Source: Nocardioides sp. dk884
Lineage (GTDB): Bacteria > Actinomycetota > Actinomycetes > Propionibacteriales > Nocardioidaceae
Reading direction: 5' to 3'
Length of the DNA: 64,000 bases
Assembly: GCF_009557055.1 (NCBI RefSeq)
Contig: NZ_CP045649.1
Span: 1,959,501 to 2,023,500 of the forward strand
Part shown: positions 17,150 through 27,368 of the stretch, in pieces
Position numbering within the stretch: position 1 is the first letter of the stretch
Layout: each line of letters begins with the position of its first letter
Program-made: the position numbers and the translations under genes
Notes under the pieces: model-generated
Told to the model about the DNA's origin: nothing
The model's database searches: none
What the model saw: the letters and a program-made list of their open reading frames with translations, nothing else

Positions 17150-18195
17150 GCGACTGGGCAGCCGTCGTCCTGACAGTGGTCCTGCTGGGCCTCAACGCCT
17201 TCTTCGTCGGCGCGGAGTTCGCGCTGGTCTCCGCGCGCCGCAGCCAGATCGAGCCCCGCGCCCGCGAGGGCTCCCGCGTCGCGCGGACCACCCTGCGCGC
17301 GATGGAGAACGTCTCGCTGATGATGGCCGGCGCCCAGCTCGGCATCACCGTGTGCTCGGTGCTGCTCGGCGCCGTCGGCGAGCCCGCCGTCGCGCACCTG
17401 CTCGAGCCCGGCTTCGACGCGCTCGGCGTCCCCCACGACCTGGTGCACCCGATCGCCTTCGTGATCGCGCTGGGCATCGTGGTCGCCCTGCACGTGGTGC
17501 TCGGCGAGATGGTGCCGAAGAACATCGCGATCGCGGGCCCGGACCGGGCCGCGCTGGTGCTCGGCCCGCCGCTGCTCGGCATCGTCACCGTCCTCAAGCC
17601 GGTCATCGTCGTGCTCAATGCCATGGCCAACGCCGTGCTGCGGCTGATGCGGGTGGAGCCCAAGGACGAGATCAGCTCCAGCTTCACCCGCGAGGAGGTC
17701 GCCGCGCTGGTCGAGGAGTCACACGGCGAGGGCATGATCGAGGCCGACGAGTACGACCGGCTCGCCGGCGCCCTCGGCTTCACGGAGAAGACCGTGCGGG
17801 CCGTGCTGATGCCGGCCGACACGCTGAGCACCGTGCGCCGCGGGTCCACGGCCGCCGACGTGGAGGCGCTCTGCGCGGCGACCGGCTTCAGCCGCTTCCC
17901 CGTGGAGTCCGACACCGGCGAGCTGATGGGCTACCTGCACATCAAGGACGTGCTGGAGCCCGACGAGGAGCGGCGGCTGCGCCCGGTCGAGGACAAGTGG
18001 ATCCGCCCGTTCGCCCCGGTCACCCCCGACGACCTGCTCCACGACGCCCTCGAGCAGCTCCAGCGCCGCGGCGCCCACATGGCGCGCGTCGTCGACGCGA
18101 CCGGGCAGACCGTCGGCCTGGCGACCCTCGAGGACGTCATCGAGGAGCTGATCGGCGAGATCCGCGACGCGGTGCACTCCGACGAGACGGTCTGA
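17146..18195 (+). CDS. Second CNNM-type protein with CBS domains, lacking the CorC_HlyC tail
   Basis: A 349-residue paralogue of the preceding protein. The DUF21 membrane domain (about residues 1-185) includes the same signature as LGEMVPKNIAIAGP, followed by a CBS pair (about 205-340, ending LATLEDVIEELIGEIRDA). It stops before the CorC_HlyC domain that its partner has. It shares a 4-bp overlap with that partner and is followed by a strong hairpin. Pairs of long and short CNNM genes in this arrangement occur in mycobacteria (Rv1842c/Rv1841c type). Transport substrate is not determined from sequence. Confidence 0.9.
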   Translation: MSDWAAVVLTVVLLGLNAFFVGAEFALVSARRSQIEPRAREGSRVARTTLRAMENVSLMMAGAQLGITVCSVLLGAVGEPAVAHLLEPGFDALGVPHDLVHPIAFVIALGIVVALHVVLGEMVPKNIAIAGPDRAALVLGPPLLGIVTVLKPVIVVLNAMANAVLRLMRVEPKDEISSSFTREEVAALVEESHGEGMIEADEYDRLAGALGFTEKTVRAVLMPADTLSTVRRGSTAADVEALCAATGFSRFPVESDTGELMGYLHIKDVLEPDEERRLRPVEDKWIRPFAPVTPDDLLHDALEQLQRRGAHMARVVDATGQTVGLATLEDVIEELIGEIRDAVHSDETV

Positions 18196-18235
18196 GGCCG
18201 CGGGCGCCCGCCTTCCGCGCGGGCGTCCGCGGGCC
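18196..18235 (+). terminator. Hairpin terminator after the CNNM pair
   Basis: Immediately after the stop codon, the 14-base arms 18198-18211 and 18219-18232 pair with a single G-T wobble around a 7-nt loop, extended by outer GG and CC. Stability and position support termination of the CNNM operon before the pgsA promoter region (-10-like TAGGGT at 18252-18257). Confidence 0.6.
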
Positions 18236-18299
18236 CTCGCAGCCCTGCCGATAGGGTGAGGGGGTACCCCCGGCAGCAGCGACGAGGATCAGGTCTTAC

Positions 18300-18902
18300 G
18301 TGGCGGAAGAGACGACGCGGGTCCACCAGGTGTGGACGCTGCCCAACGTGCTCAGCATGCTCCGCCTGGCCGGCGTCCCCGTGTTCTTGTGGCTCGTGCT
18401 CGGGCCCGAGGCCGACGGCTGGGCGCTCGCGCTGCTGATGGTCTCGGGCGTCACCGACTTCGCCGACGGCTGGCTCGCGCGCCGGCTGAACCAGACCACG
18501 GTGCTCGGCCAGCTGCTCGACCCGATCGCCGACCGCCTCTACATCCTCGCCGTGGTCGTCGGCCTGGCGATGCGCGACATCATCCCGTGGTGGGTGGCGG
18601 TCCTGCTCCCGCTGCGCGACCTCCTGCTATGGGGGCTGGTGCCGCTGCTGCGCACCCGCGGCTACAGCGCGCTGCCGGTGCACTTCCTCGGCAAGGCGGC
18701 GACCTTCAACCTCCTCTACGCCTTCCCGCTGCTCCTGCTCGGCGACGGCGACGGCGTGGTCGCGGAGCTCGCGCAGGTGTTCGGCTGGGCGTTCGCCTTC
18801 TGGGGCATCGGGCTGTACTGGTGGGCCGGGCTCCTCTACGCCTGGCAGGTGCGGACCCTGTTGCGCACCACCGAGCGTCGTACGGCGGTGGGCGATGGCT
18901 GA
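18300..18902 (+). CDS. pgsA2: CDP-alcohol phosphatidyltransferase (PgsA2-like)
   Basis: A 200-residue integral membrane enzyme of the CDP-alcohol phosphatidyltransferase family, which transfers a phosphatidyl group from CDP-diacylglycerol to an alcohol. The complete family motif DG-x2-AR-x8-G-x3-D-x3-D is present (about residues 53-75, from DFADGWLARR to DPIADR). It is surrounded by about five or six membrane segments. The gene begins the conserved block that in mycobacteria runs Rv1822 (pgsA2) to Rv1832 (gcvB). The substrate alcohol cannot be read from sequence. Start GTG 18300 follows a weak GAGGATCAGG element; the stop overlaps the DUF881 gene by 8 bp. Confidence 0.88.
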   Translation: MAEETTRVHQVWTLPNVLSMLRLAGVPVFLWLVLGPEADGWALALLMVSGVTDFADGWLARRLNQTTVLGQLLDPIADRLYILAVVVGLAMRDIIPWWVAVLLPLRDLLLWGLVPLLRTRGYSALPVHFLGKAATFNLLYAFPLLLLGDGDGVVAELAQVFGWAFAFWGIGLYWWAGLLYAWQVRTLLRTTERRTAVGDG

Positions 18903-19782
18903 GGAGCCGCGGCGCGACCCCGAGCCGCGGTCGGCCCCCCGACCGCCGGCGCGGGTCACGCTGCCCCTCCTCACGCTGATCACCCAGCAGTCCCTCGACG
19001 AGGACTACGTGCTGGCCGCCGAGCGCCGCGTGCTCAGCGGCAACCCGCCGCCCCGGCGCCGCCCGCAGCTGATCGCGGTCGCGGTCATCACCGTCTTCGG
19101 CATCCTGGTGACCACCGCGGCGGTGCAGACCTCGCGCAACGCCGACATCGACGACGCCAGCCACAACACCCTGGTCGCCCGCATCGAGAACCAGCGCGAC
19201 CAGCTCTCCTCGCTGCAGGAGCAGGCCGCCTCCGTGCGTGCGGAGAACAACGAGCTCGAGGAGGAGCTGACCGCAGTCAGCGCCGACCTGCAGTCGAGCA
19301 CCGCGGCGCTGCGCCGCCTGCAGGCGCGCACCGGGTTCGTGCAGGTCGTCGGTCCGGGGGTGCGTCTGGTCGCGAACGACTCGCAGAGCGCCGTCGAGCG
19401 CATCCGCAAGGACGACCTGTTCCTTCTCATCAACGCGCTGTGGGCCGCGGGAGCCGAGGCGATCACCCTCAACGGACGTCGGCTGAGCGTCCTGACCTCG
19501 ATCAACAACTCCGGCGGCGCGATCAACGTCGACCTCAGCCCGATCCGCGCGCCCTACACCCTGCAGGCCATCGGGGACCCGCGTACGCTCCAGGCGAACG
19601 TGGTCGAGAGCTCGACGTTCGACCAGTTCACCGTCTTGATGTCGCAGTACGGATTCACCCTCGAGATGGAGGACGTCGAGTCGATGACCCTCCCGGCGGC
19701 ACCCGCCAAACGACTGGTCGCGGCCGACGGGGCCGGGTCCACTGAACGTCCGAACCGCAAGGACGAGGAGAACTCATCGTGA
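18895..19782 (+). CDS. DUF881 family membrane protein (first copy)
   Basis: A 295-residue protein with a cytoplasmic N-terminus of about 55 residues, one membrane segment (about residues 60-80), an extracellular coiled coil (about 88-145) and the DUF881 domain (about 145-285, with PGVRLVANDSQ and GAEAITLNGRRL). The related B. subtilis YlxW-type proteins are linked to cell division, but the function is not proven. A second DUF881 gene follows the small basic protein gene, an arrangement conserved in actinomycetes (Rv1823-Rv1825). It overlaps pgsA2 upstream by 8 bp and the next gene by 4 bp, so it is part of a coupled operon. Confidence 0.88.
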   Translation: MAEEPRRDPEPRSAPRPPARVTLPLLTLITQQSLDEDYVLAAERRVLSGNPPPRRRPQLIAVAVITVFGILVTTAAVQTSRNADIDDASHNTLVARIENQRDQLSSLQEQAASVRAENNELEEELTAVSADLQSSTAALRRLQARTGFVQVVGPGVRLVANDSQSAVERIRKDDLFLLINALWAAGAEAITLNGRRLSVLTSINNSGGAINVDLSPIRAPYTLQAIGDPRTLQANVVESSTFDQFTVLMSQYGFTLEMEDVESMTLPAAPAKRLVAADGAGSTERPNRKDEENSS

Positions 19783-20111
19783 TTGCCGCCCTCGGCCTCT
19801 TCGTCGGCATCGTCTTGGGCCTCGCCCTGGAACCGGACGTCCCGCTGGCGCTGGAGCCCTACCTGCCGATCGCGGTCGTGGCCGCGCTCGACGCCGTCTT
19901 CGGCGGACTGCGCGCCTATCTTGACGGGATCTTCGACGACAAGGTCTTCGTCGTGTCGTTCCTGAGCAACGTGGTGATCGCCGCCGGCATCGTCTACCTC
20001 GGCGACAAGCTCGGCGTCGGCGGACAGCTGTCCACCGGCGTCATCGTCGTGCTCGGCATCCGCATCTTCTCCAACGTCGCGGCGATCCGCCGCCACCTGT
20101 TCCATGCCTGA
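19779..20111 (+). CDS. sbp: Small basic protein Sbp (DUF1290) membrane protein
   Basis: A 110-residue membrane protein with three hydrophobic segments (about 1-18, 24-45 and 60-100). It contains the family signatures AALDAVFGGLRAYLDG and FSNVAAIRRHLF. It belongs to the Sbp/DUF1290 family found next to ftsZ in Firmicutes and between two DUF881 genes in actinomycetes. The role is unknown but location suggests envelope or division. Start GTG 19779 follows GGACGAGGAG with 8-bp spacing and overlaps the previous stop; its own stop lies 8 bp inside the next gene. Confidence 0.9.
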   Translation: MIAALGLFVGIVLGLALEPDVPLALEPYLPIAVVAALDAVFGGLRAYLDGIFDDKVFVVSFLSNVVIAAGIVYLGDKLGVGGQLSTGVIVVLGIRIFSNVAAIRRHLFHA

Positions 20112-20904
20112 GCGCCCGCAGCCCGCCGAGCCGGCCGGGGCCCCGTCGCGTCCGGCGCCGCCGCCGGCGCAGGAGGAGGGGCCCCCGAGCGGGCGCCAGC
20201 GGCTGCGCAGTGCGCTGGTGCGCCCCTCCCGGGCGCAGACGGTGGTCGCCATCCTGCTGGCGCTGCTCGCGTTCGCGACCGTCACCCAGGTGCGGCAGAA
20301 CGAGGTCGAGGACTCCTTCGCGGGCTATCGCGAGCAGGACCTCATCGACGTCCTCAACGGCCTCTCGAGCACCAGCCAGCGCGCCGAGGCGGAGATCGAG
20401 CGCCTCGAGGAGACCCGCGCCGAGCTGCTGTCGGACACCACCAGCCGGACCACCGCCCTGGAGCAGGCCCAGCAGGAGTCCGAGACCCTCGCGATCCTCG
20501 CCGGGCTCGTGCCGGTCACCGGGCCCGGCCTGCGGATCACGATCAGCGAGGACGACGGCTCCGTGCGCGCCAGCGACCTGGTCGACATGGTCCAGGAGCT
20601 GCGCACCGCGGGTGCCGAGGCGATGCAGGTCAACGGCCAGGTGCGCCTGGTCGCGCAGAGCTACTTCGCCGACGCCCCGGGCGGCATGAGCATCGACAAC
20701 GAGGTGGTCACCGCGCCGTACGTCTTCGACGTGATCGGCGATCCCGACAACCTCACCAACGCGCTCACCTTCTACGACGGCCCGCGCGACAACGTCGAGC
20801 GCTCCGGGGGCTCGATGACCATCGAGGAGCGTTCCTCGCTCGACATCGAGGCCGTTCGCCGACCCGTGGAACCGGAGTACGCGCAGCCGGCGCCCGAGCA
20901 GTAG
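20104..20904 (+). CDS. DUF881 family membrane protein (second copy)
   Basis: A 266-residue protein with the same plan as the gene two positions upstream. It has a proline-rich cytoplasmic head (about 40 residues), one membrane segment (about 43-62), a coiled-coil region (about 80-125) and a DUF881 domain (about 130-240, with PGLRITISEDDG and GAEAMQVNGQVRL). The two copies are diverged, so this is an old duplication rather than a recent one. ATG 20104 overlaps sbp by 8 bp. The gene ends the run of overlapping frames; gcvH follows after a 59-bp gap with its own ribosome-binding site. Confidence 0.88.
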   Translation: MPERPQPAEPAGAPSRPAPPPAQEEGPPSGRQRLRSALVRPSRAQTVVAILLALLAFATVTQVRQNEVEDSFAGYREQDLIDVLNGLSSTSQRAEAEIERLEETRAELLSDTTSRTTALEQAQQESETLAILAGLVPVTGPGLRITISEDDGSVRASDLVDMVQELRTAGAEAMQVNGQVRLVAQSYFADAPGGMSIDNEVVTAPYVFDVIGDPDNLTNALTFYDGPRDNVERSGGSMTIEERSSLDIEAVRRPVEPEYAQPAPEQ

Positions 20905-20963
20905 CCTCACAGCACCGCAGCCCCATCGTCTTCCGACTTCGTCATCCGACGCGAGGAGCCCTT

Positions 20964-21350
20964 GTGTATCCCGACGACCTGACCTACACCAGCGAGCACG
21001 AGTGGGTGCGCCGCCCCGGCGAGCACGACGGCTCGGTCCGTGTCGGCGTCACCCACTTCGCCCAGGACGCGCTCGGCGACATCGTCTATGCCTCCCTTCC
21101 CGCGATCGGCGAGATCGTGACCGCGGGGACGCCGTGCGGGGAGCTGGAGTCGACCAAGTCGGTCAGCGACATCTACGCGCCCGTCAGCGGCGAGGTGGTG
21201 GCCCGCAACGAGGCGCTCGACGCCACCCCCGAGCTGGTCAACAGCGACCCGTACGCCGGTGGCTGGCTCTTCGAGGTGGTGCCCTCGGACCCGGCCCAGC
21301 TCGACGAGCTGATGGACGCCACGTCGTACGCCGACTCCCTCGAGAGCTGA
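20964..21350 (+). CDS. gcvH: Glycine cleavage system H protein
   Basis: A 128-residue lipoyl carrier. The lipoylated lysine is K65 in the motif LESTKSVSDIYAP, and the flanking ALGDIVYASLP and NSDPYAGGWL segments are typical. H protein carries the aminomethyl group from the P protein (gcvP at 24393-27266 in this window) to T and L proteins; gcvT is not present here. Start GTG 20964 has GAGGAG at 20953-20958 (5 bp before). The gene sits at its usual actinobacterial place upstream of the FHA protein GarA. Confidence 0.95.
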   Translation: MYPDDLTYTSEHEWVRRPGEHDGSVRVGVTHFAQDALGDIVYASLPAIGEIVTAGTPCGELESTKSVSDIYAPVSGEVVARNEALDATPELVNSDPYAGGWLFEVVPSDPAQLDELMDATSYADSLES

Positions 21351-21424
21351 CCGGCGGGGCCGGGTGCCCGCGGCCGGACGTTCCGGCTTGAACCGCCCGA
21401 CCCGACTGGTAGGTTCTGACAACC

Positions 21425-21453
21425 GTCAACCTCGACCCGTCCTTGAGGGTTGA
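21425..21453 (+). promoter_or_regulatory. Putative MerR-type operator upstream of garA-ftsR
   Basis: A left half-site TCAACCTCGA (21426-21435) and right half-site TTGAGGGTTGA (21443-21453) are separated by 7 bp, about 28-56 bp before the garA start. The same TCAxCCTCxA-N7-TTGAGGGT layout occurs at 23310-23338 before the second MerR gene. The spacing and the presence of two MerR-type regulators in the block suggest autoregulation by FtsR or its paralogue; the regulator is not shown by sequence. Confidence 0.5.
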
Positions 21454-21480
21454 GGGACCACGACCCCGGAGGATGACCGA

Positions 21481-21999
21481 ATGCCGTTCTGCACCGCGTG
21501 TGGCAGGCAGAATCCCGACGACGCCCGCTTCTGCGCCCAGTGCGGAACCCGCCTGGTGAGTGTCGAGGCGCCGAGCCCCGAGTCCGCCGGCGAGTCGACG
21601 GCGACGATCCAGCTCGGGGTGCCGGCGGAGAAGTCCGAGACGTCCGATCGCCAGCTGGACCCGGTGGACGCGGCCGCCGTCGACGCGCTGCCCGCCGGTC
21701 ACGCCCTGCTCGTCGTGCAGCGGGGCCCCGGCTCCGGGAGCCGGTTCCTGCTCGACACCGACGTGGTGAAGGCCGGGCGGCACCCCGACAGCGAGATCTT
21801 CCTCGACGACGTCACCGTCTCGCGCCGGCACGCGGAGTTCACCCGCGACGGCGACACCTTCACCGTCGCCGACGTCGGCAGCCTCAACGGCACCTACGTC
21901 AACCGCGACCGCATCGACCACGTCCGGCTGAGCGACGGCGACGAGGTCCAGATCGGCAAGTACCGGCTGGTCTTCTTCTCCGGGCACGAGAGCGCCTGA
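21481..21999 (+). CDS. garA: GarA/OdhI-like FHA-domain protein with an N-terminal zinc ribbon
   Basis: A 172-residue protein. Residues 1-25 form a zinc-ribbon-like unit (C4-x2-C7 and C18-x2-C21), and residues 35-60 are a flexible Ser/Thr-rich segment. An FHA domain follows (about 75-167) with the phosphothreonine-binding residues R100, S114 and N136 (GRH, SRRH and LNGTYVN motifs). In mycobacteria GarA is phosphorylated on an N-terminal ETTS motif and then binds itself, releasing 2-oxoglutarate dehydrogenase and glutamate dehydrogenase. Here the equivalent may be GESTATIQL with T40 and T42, a diverged version. The position between gcvH and ftsR is conserved, which supports the assignment. Confidence 0.82.
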   Translation: MPFCTACGRQNPDDARFCAQCGTRLVSVEAPSPESAGESTATIQLGVPAEKSETSDRQLDPVDAAAVDALPAGHALLVVQRGPGSGSRFLLDTDVVKAGRHPDSEIFLDDVTVSRRHAEFTRDGDTFTVADVGSLNGTYVNRDRIDHVRLSDGDEVQIGKYRLVFFSGHESA

Positions 22000-22003
22000 C
22001 GCC

Positions 22004-22750
22004 TTGGCGGCCACGGCTCCCGGAGGTGCCGCGGGCGCAGCGCCGGCCCGGATGAACATCGGGCAGGTGCTCGACCTGCTGCGCCCCGACTTCCCCGGCG
22101 TCACGATCCCGAAGATCCGCTTCCTCGAGGACAAGGGGCTGATCAAGCCCGAGCGGACGCCGGCCGGCTACCGCAAGTTCTCCCACGAGGACGTCGAGCG
22201 GCTGCGCTACGTGCTGCGGATGCAGCGCGACCACTACCTGCCGCTCAAGGTGATCGGTGAGCACCTCGACGCCCTGGACCGCGGCCTCGAGCCGCCGCCG
22301 ATCGACCCGGTCGTCCCCACGGTGCCCGACGTCGCCCTGGCCCCCGACGGCCTGCCGAGCCCGGAGTCCTTCGCCCGCCGCGACGACGTACGCCTCTCGC
22401 GCCTGGAGCTCATCAAGATCGCCGGGATCACCGAGGAGCTGCTCGAGGAGCTGGAGCAGTACGGCCTGGTCGGCCGGCGCCCCGGCTCGCGGCACTACGA
22501 CACCGACTGCCTGGTGGTGGCCCGCACCGCCCGCGAGCTGGCCGACTTCGGCCTGGAGCCGCGGCACCTGCGTGCCTTCAAGAACGCCGCGGACCGCGAG
22601 GTCGGGCTGGTCGAGCAGGTCGTGGCCCCGCACCGCCGCGCCCACGACGCGGCCGCGCGGGCCCGCGCCGACGAGGCCGCCTCGGAGATCGCGGCGCTGG
22701 CGGTGCGCCTGCACGCCACGCTCGTCAAGCGCGCCCTGCGCTCGCGCTAG
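22004..22750 (+). CDS. ftsR: MerR-family regulator FtsR
   Basis: A 248-residue regulator with a MerR-type winged helix (about residues 17-95). The sequence IPKIRFLEDKGLIKPERTPAG is split across the recognition helix, with GYRKFSHEDVERLRYVL as wing. A long C-terminal region with a second winged-helix-like fold follows (about 120-245). It matches FtsR of corynebacteria and Rv1828 of M. tuberculosis, which influence ftsZ and cell-division genes. The frame is open from TTG 22004, 4 bp after garA; an alternative start ATG 22052 would give MNIGQVLDLL and leave only 52 bp after garA. The garA gene probably shares its promoter. Confidence 0.85.
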   Translation: MAATAPGGAAGAAPARMNIGQVLDLLRPDFPGVTIPKIRFLEDKGLIKPERTPAGYRKFSHEDVERLRYVLRMQRDHYLPLKVIGEHLDALDRGLEPPPIDPVVPTVPDVALAPDGLPSPESFARRDDVRLSRLELIKIAGITEELLEELEQYGLVGRRPGSRHYDTDCLVVARTARELADFGLEPRHLRAFKNAADREVGLVEQVVAPHRRAHDAAARARADEAASEIAALAVRLHATLVKRALRSR

Positions 22751-22815
22751 TCCCGGCACCTCGAGACCAGACGTCCGCGCCCAGCGGGTGGCACGCGTAC
22801 CCATCACCTGCGGAG

Positions 22816-22821
22816 TAGGCT
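22816..22821 (+). promoter_or_regulatory. -10 element of a leaderless promoter for the bifunctional nuclease gene
   Basis: TAGGCT, an actinobacterial TANNNT-type -10 box, ends 6 bp before the GTG at 22828. Transcription would begin at or next to the start codon, giving a leaderless mRNA. No ribosome-binding site precedes the GTG, which agrees. Confidence 0.55.
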
Positions 22822-22827
22822 GAAGTC

Positions 22828-23301
22828 GTGCGCGAAGTCGATGTCATGGGTGTCCGGGTCGAGATGCCGTCGAACCAGCCGATCGTGCTGCTGCGCGAGG
22901 TGTCGGGGGAGCGGTACCTGCCCATCTGGATCGGTGCGGTCGAGGCGACAGCGATCGCCTTCGCCCAGCAGGGCGTCGTCCCGCCGCGTCCGCTGACCCA
23001 CGACCTGCTCAAGGACGTGCTGGACGCGACCGGCAACGAGCTGAGCGAGGTGCGCATCACCGAGGTGCGCGACGGGGTCTTCTTCGCGACCCTGGTCTTC
23101 AGCTCCGGGGTCGAGGTGAGCGCGCGACCGTCCGACTCGATCGCGCTCGCGCTGCGCACCGGCACCCGGATCCTGTGCTCCGAGGGCGTCCTCGACGAGG
23201 CCGGTCTCGCGGTCCCGGCGGAGCAGGAGGACGAGGTCGAGAAGTTCCGCGAGTTCCTCGACCACGTCACGCCCGAGGACTTCGACGCCCACGAGGGCTG
23301 A
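22828..23301 (+). CDS. Bifunctional nuclease (DUF151) family protein
   Basis: A 157-residue protein of the bifunctional nuclease family. The BFN domain spans about residues 1-135, with LPIWIGAVEATAIAFA near 32 and RPSDSIALALRTGTRI near 100 as hallmarks. A short acidic tail ends in EKFREFLDHVTPEDF. Relatives in plants show RNase and DNase activity. In actinomycetes the gene is fixed between ftsR and the second merR gene (Rv1829). Start GTG 22828 is supported by the leaderless -10 box just before it. The biochemical role in bacteria is not settled. Confidence 0.85.
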   Translation: MREVDVMGVRVEMPSNQPIVLLREVSGERYLPIWIGAVEATAIAFAQQGVVPPRPLTHDLLKDVLDATGNELSEVRITEVRDGVFFATLVFSSGVEVSARPSDSIALALRTGTRILCSEGVLDEAGLAVPAEQEDEVEKFREFLDHVTPEDFDAHEG

Positions 23302-23308
23302 TGAGAAT

Positions 23309-23339
23309 GCTCACCCTCAAGCGAAGGTTGAGGGTGAGC
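23309..23339 (+). promoter_or_regulatory. Perfect 12-bp inverted repeat, operator or terminator between bfn and merR
   Basis: GCTCACCCTCAA and TTGAGGGTGAGC are perfectly complementary with a 7-bp spacer. It lies 8 bp after the nuclease gene stop and 150 bp before the second MerR gene. It matches the half-site and spacing pattern at 21425-21453 before garA, so an operator is favoured. The hairpin could equally end the nuclease transcript; both roles are possible. Confidence 0.6.
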
Positions 23340-23357
23340 GACACGCCGCCGACCTCG

Positions 23358-23386
23358 TTGACCGGCCCTGCCCGTGGCCGTACCTT
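23358..23386 (+). promoter_or_regulatory. Promoter of the second MerR gene
   Basis: TTGACC (23358-23363) and TACCTT (23381-23386) are separated by exactly 17 bp, giving a sigma-70 type promoter with a start near 23393. The gene begins at 23489, so the leader is about 95 nt. The inverted repeat at 23309-23339 lies just upstream of the -35 box, a place suited to activation. Confidence 0.55.
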
Positions 23387-23488
23387 GAACTGTCTCTGTT
23401 GTAACTCCACCGTTGTCGTCGTGCCCGCAGGACGACAGCACCTTCCCCTGGCAGTTACGCACAACGGAGTAGACCCACGGAGGACCGT

Positions 23489-24076
23489 GTGAACGAGCAT
23501 GAACAGGAGATGAGCCCCGATGTCGCGCGGGCGGCCGAAGCCGCCGGCGAGCAGGGGCTCCTCTTCAACGACGACGTCTCGACCCTGCCCAGTGACACCG
23601 GCTACCGCGGCCCCACTGCATGCAGCGCCGCCGGGATCACCTACCGGCAGCTTGACTACTGGGCCCGCACGGGCCTGGTCGAGCCGACCGTCCGAGGCGC
23701 CAGCGGCTCCGGCACGCAGCGGCTCTACTCCTTTCGCGACATCCTGCTGCTGAAGGTCATCAAGCGCCTTCTCGACGCAGGCATCTCGCTGCAGCAGATC
23801 CGCAGCGCGGTGCACCACCTGCGCGAGCGCGGCACCGACGACCTCACCCGCGTCACGCTGATGAGCGACGGTGCCTCGGTCTATGAGTGCACGAGCAACG
23901 ACGAGGTCATCGACCTGCTCCAGGGCGGTCAGGGTGTGTTCGGCATCGCGATCGGCGGTGTCTGGCGTGAGATCGAGGGCACCCTCGCCGAGCTGCCGAG
24001 CGAGCGGACCTCCGACGACTCGGCTCCCTCGGCCGGCGACGAGCTCGCCGCCCGTCGGGCCAAGCGGATCGTCTGA
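23489..24076 (+). CDS. MerR-family regulator, Rv1830-type (ResR/McdR-like)
   Basis: A 195-residue MerR-type regulator. The winged helix (about residues 38-105) has AGITYRQLDYWARTGLVEPT and the Ser/Gly-rich wing GASGSGTQRLYSFRDI. It is followed by a helical linker (about 90-115) and a compact C-terminal domain (about 125-165, SDGASVYECTSNDEVIDLL). Orthologues next to gcvB in mycobacteria (Rv1830) affect cell-cycle timing and antibiotic recovery. Start GTG 23489 follows GGAGGA (5-bp spacing). The gene has its own promoter and is closed by a strong hairpin at 24101. Confidence 0.85.
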   Translation: MNEHEQEMSPDVARAAEAAGEQGLLFNDDVSTLPSDTGYRGPTACSAAGITYRQLDYWARTGLVEPTVRGASGSGTQRLYSFRDILLLKVIKRLLDAGISLQQIRSAVHHLRERGTDDLTRVTLMSDGASVYECTSNDEVIDLLQGGQGVFGIAIGGVWREIEGTLAELPSERTSDDSAPSAGDELAARRAKRIV

Positions 24077-24100
24077 CCCGACCTGCACGCTCCTCCGAGA

Positions 24101-24130
24101 CGCCCCCGCAACCATCCGGTTGCGGGGGCG
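24101..24130 (+). terminator. Hairpin terminator after the second MerR gene
   Basis: A perfect 13-bp stem, CGCCCCCGCAACC and GGTTGCGGGGGCG, with a 4-nt loop (ATCC), begins 25 bp after the MerR stop codon. It is the cleanest intrinsic-terminator-like hairpin in this block and separates it from the glycine riboswitch. Confidence 0.8.
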
Positions 24131-24195
24131 TTCCGCTGTCCGGACACACCGGGCGTGGCCGCAGGGGCTGCTAGATTGGCCGCGCTGACGAACCC

Positions 24196-24310
24196 GCACG
24201 GGAGAGTCTTCGCGGCGGGTCCTCACCGATCCGCTGGCGAGCGCCGAAGGGGCAATTCCTCCCCGGAACCTCTCAGGCACCCGGACCGTGCGAACCAGGC
24301 GACTCTGGAG
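24196..24310 (+). ncRNA. Glycine riboswitch (single aptamer) upstream of gcvP
   Basis: The conserved glycine aptamer segments occur in order: GGGAGAG (24200-24206), GCGCCGAAGGGGCAA (24241-24255) and CCTCTCAGGCA (24269-24279). Next comes GGACCG, and the typical closing GACTCTGGAG (24301-24310). Only one aptamer is recognised, so it is a singlet type rather than the classical tandem pair. It precedes gcvP (start 24393), which degrades glycine, so glycine is expected to switch the gene on. The 80 bp between aptamer and gene would hold the expression platform; no clear terminator was identified there. Confidence 0.88.
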
Positions 24311-24392
24311 CGGCGACCCCCGGCGACGAGGCCGGACGGACGCGGTGACAGAGGGGGAGGCGACCCGATCATCTCGATCCGAGGAGCCCTTC

Positions 24393-27266
<2,874 letters not shown>

Positions 27267-27282
27267 GGGTGAGGTTTTCGCG

Positions 27283-27344
27283 GTAGTTCGTGACGTTAGG
27301 GACTGTGGACAAGCTTCTGCACAGTCCCGAACGTCACGAACTAC
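27283..27344. terminator. Long imperfect hairpin between convergent gcvP and secreted-protein gene
   Basis: Arms 27283-27307 and 27320-27344 are 25 bp each with one mismatch, around a 12-nt loop. The element begins 16 bp after the gcvP stop and ends 25 bp before the stop of the minus-strand gene at 27369, so it can serve as a bidirectional terminator. Its GTTCGTGAC core also occurs in the repeat elements at 29217 and 63092. Confidence 0.7.
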
Positions 27345-27368
27345 GCCGACCCGGGGTCGGGCGGGTCG

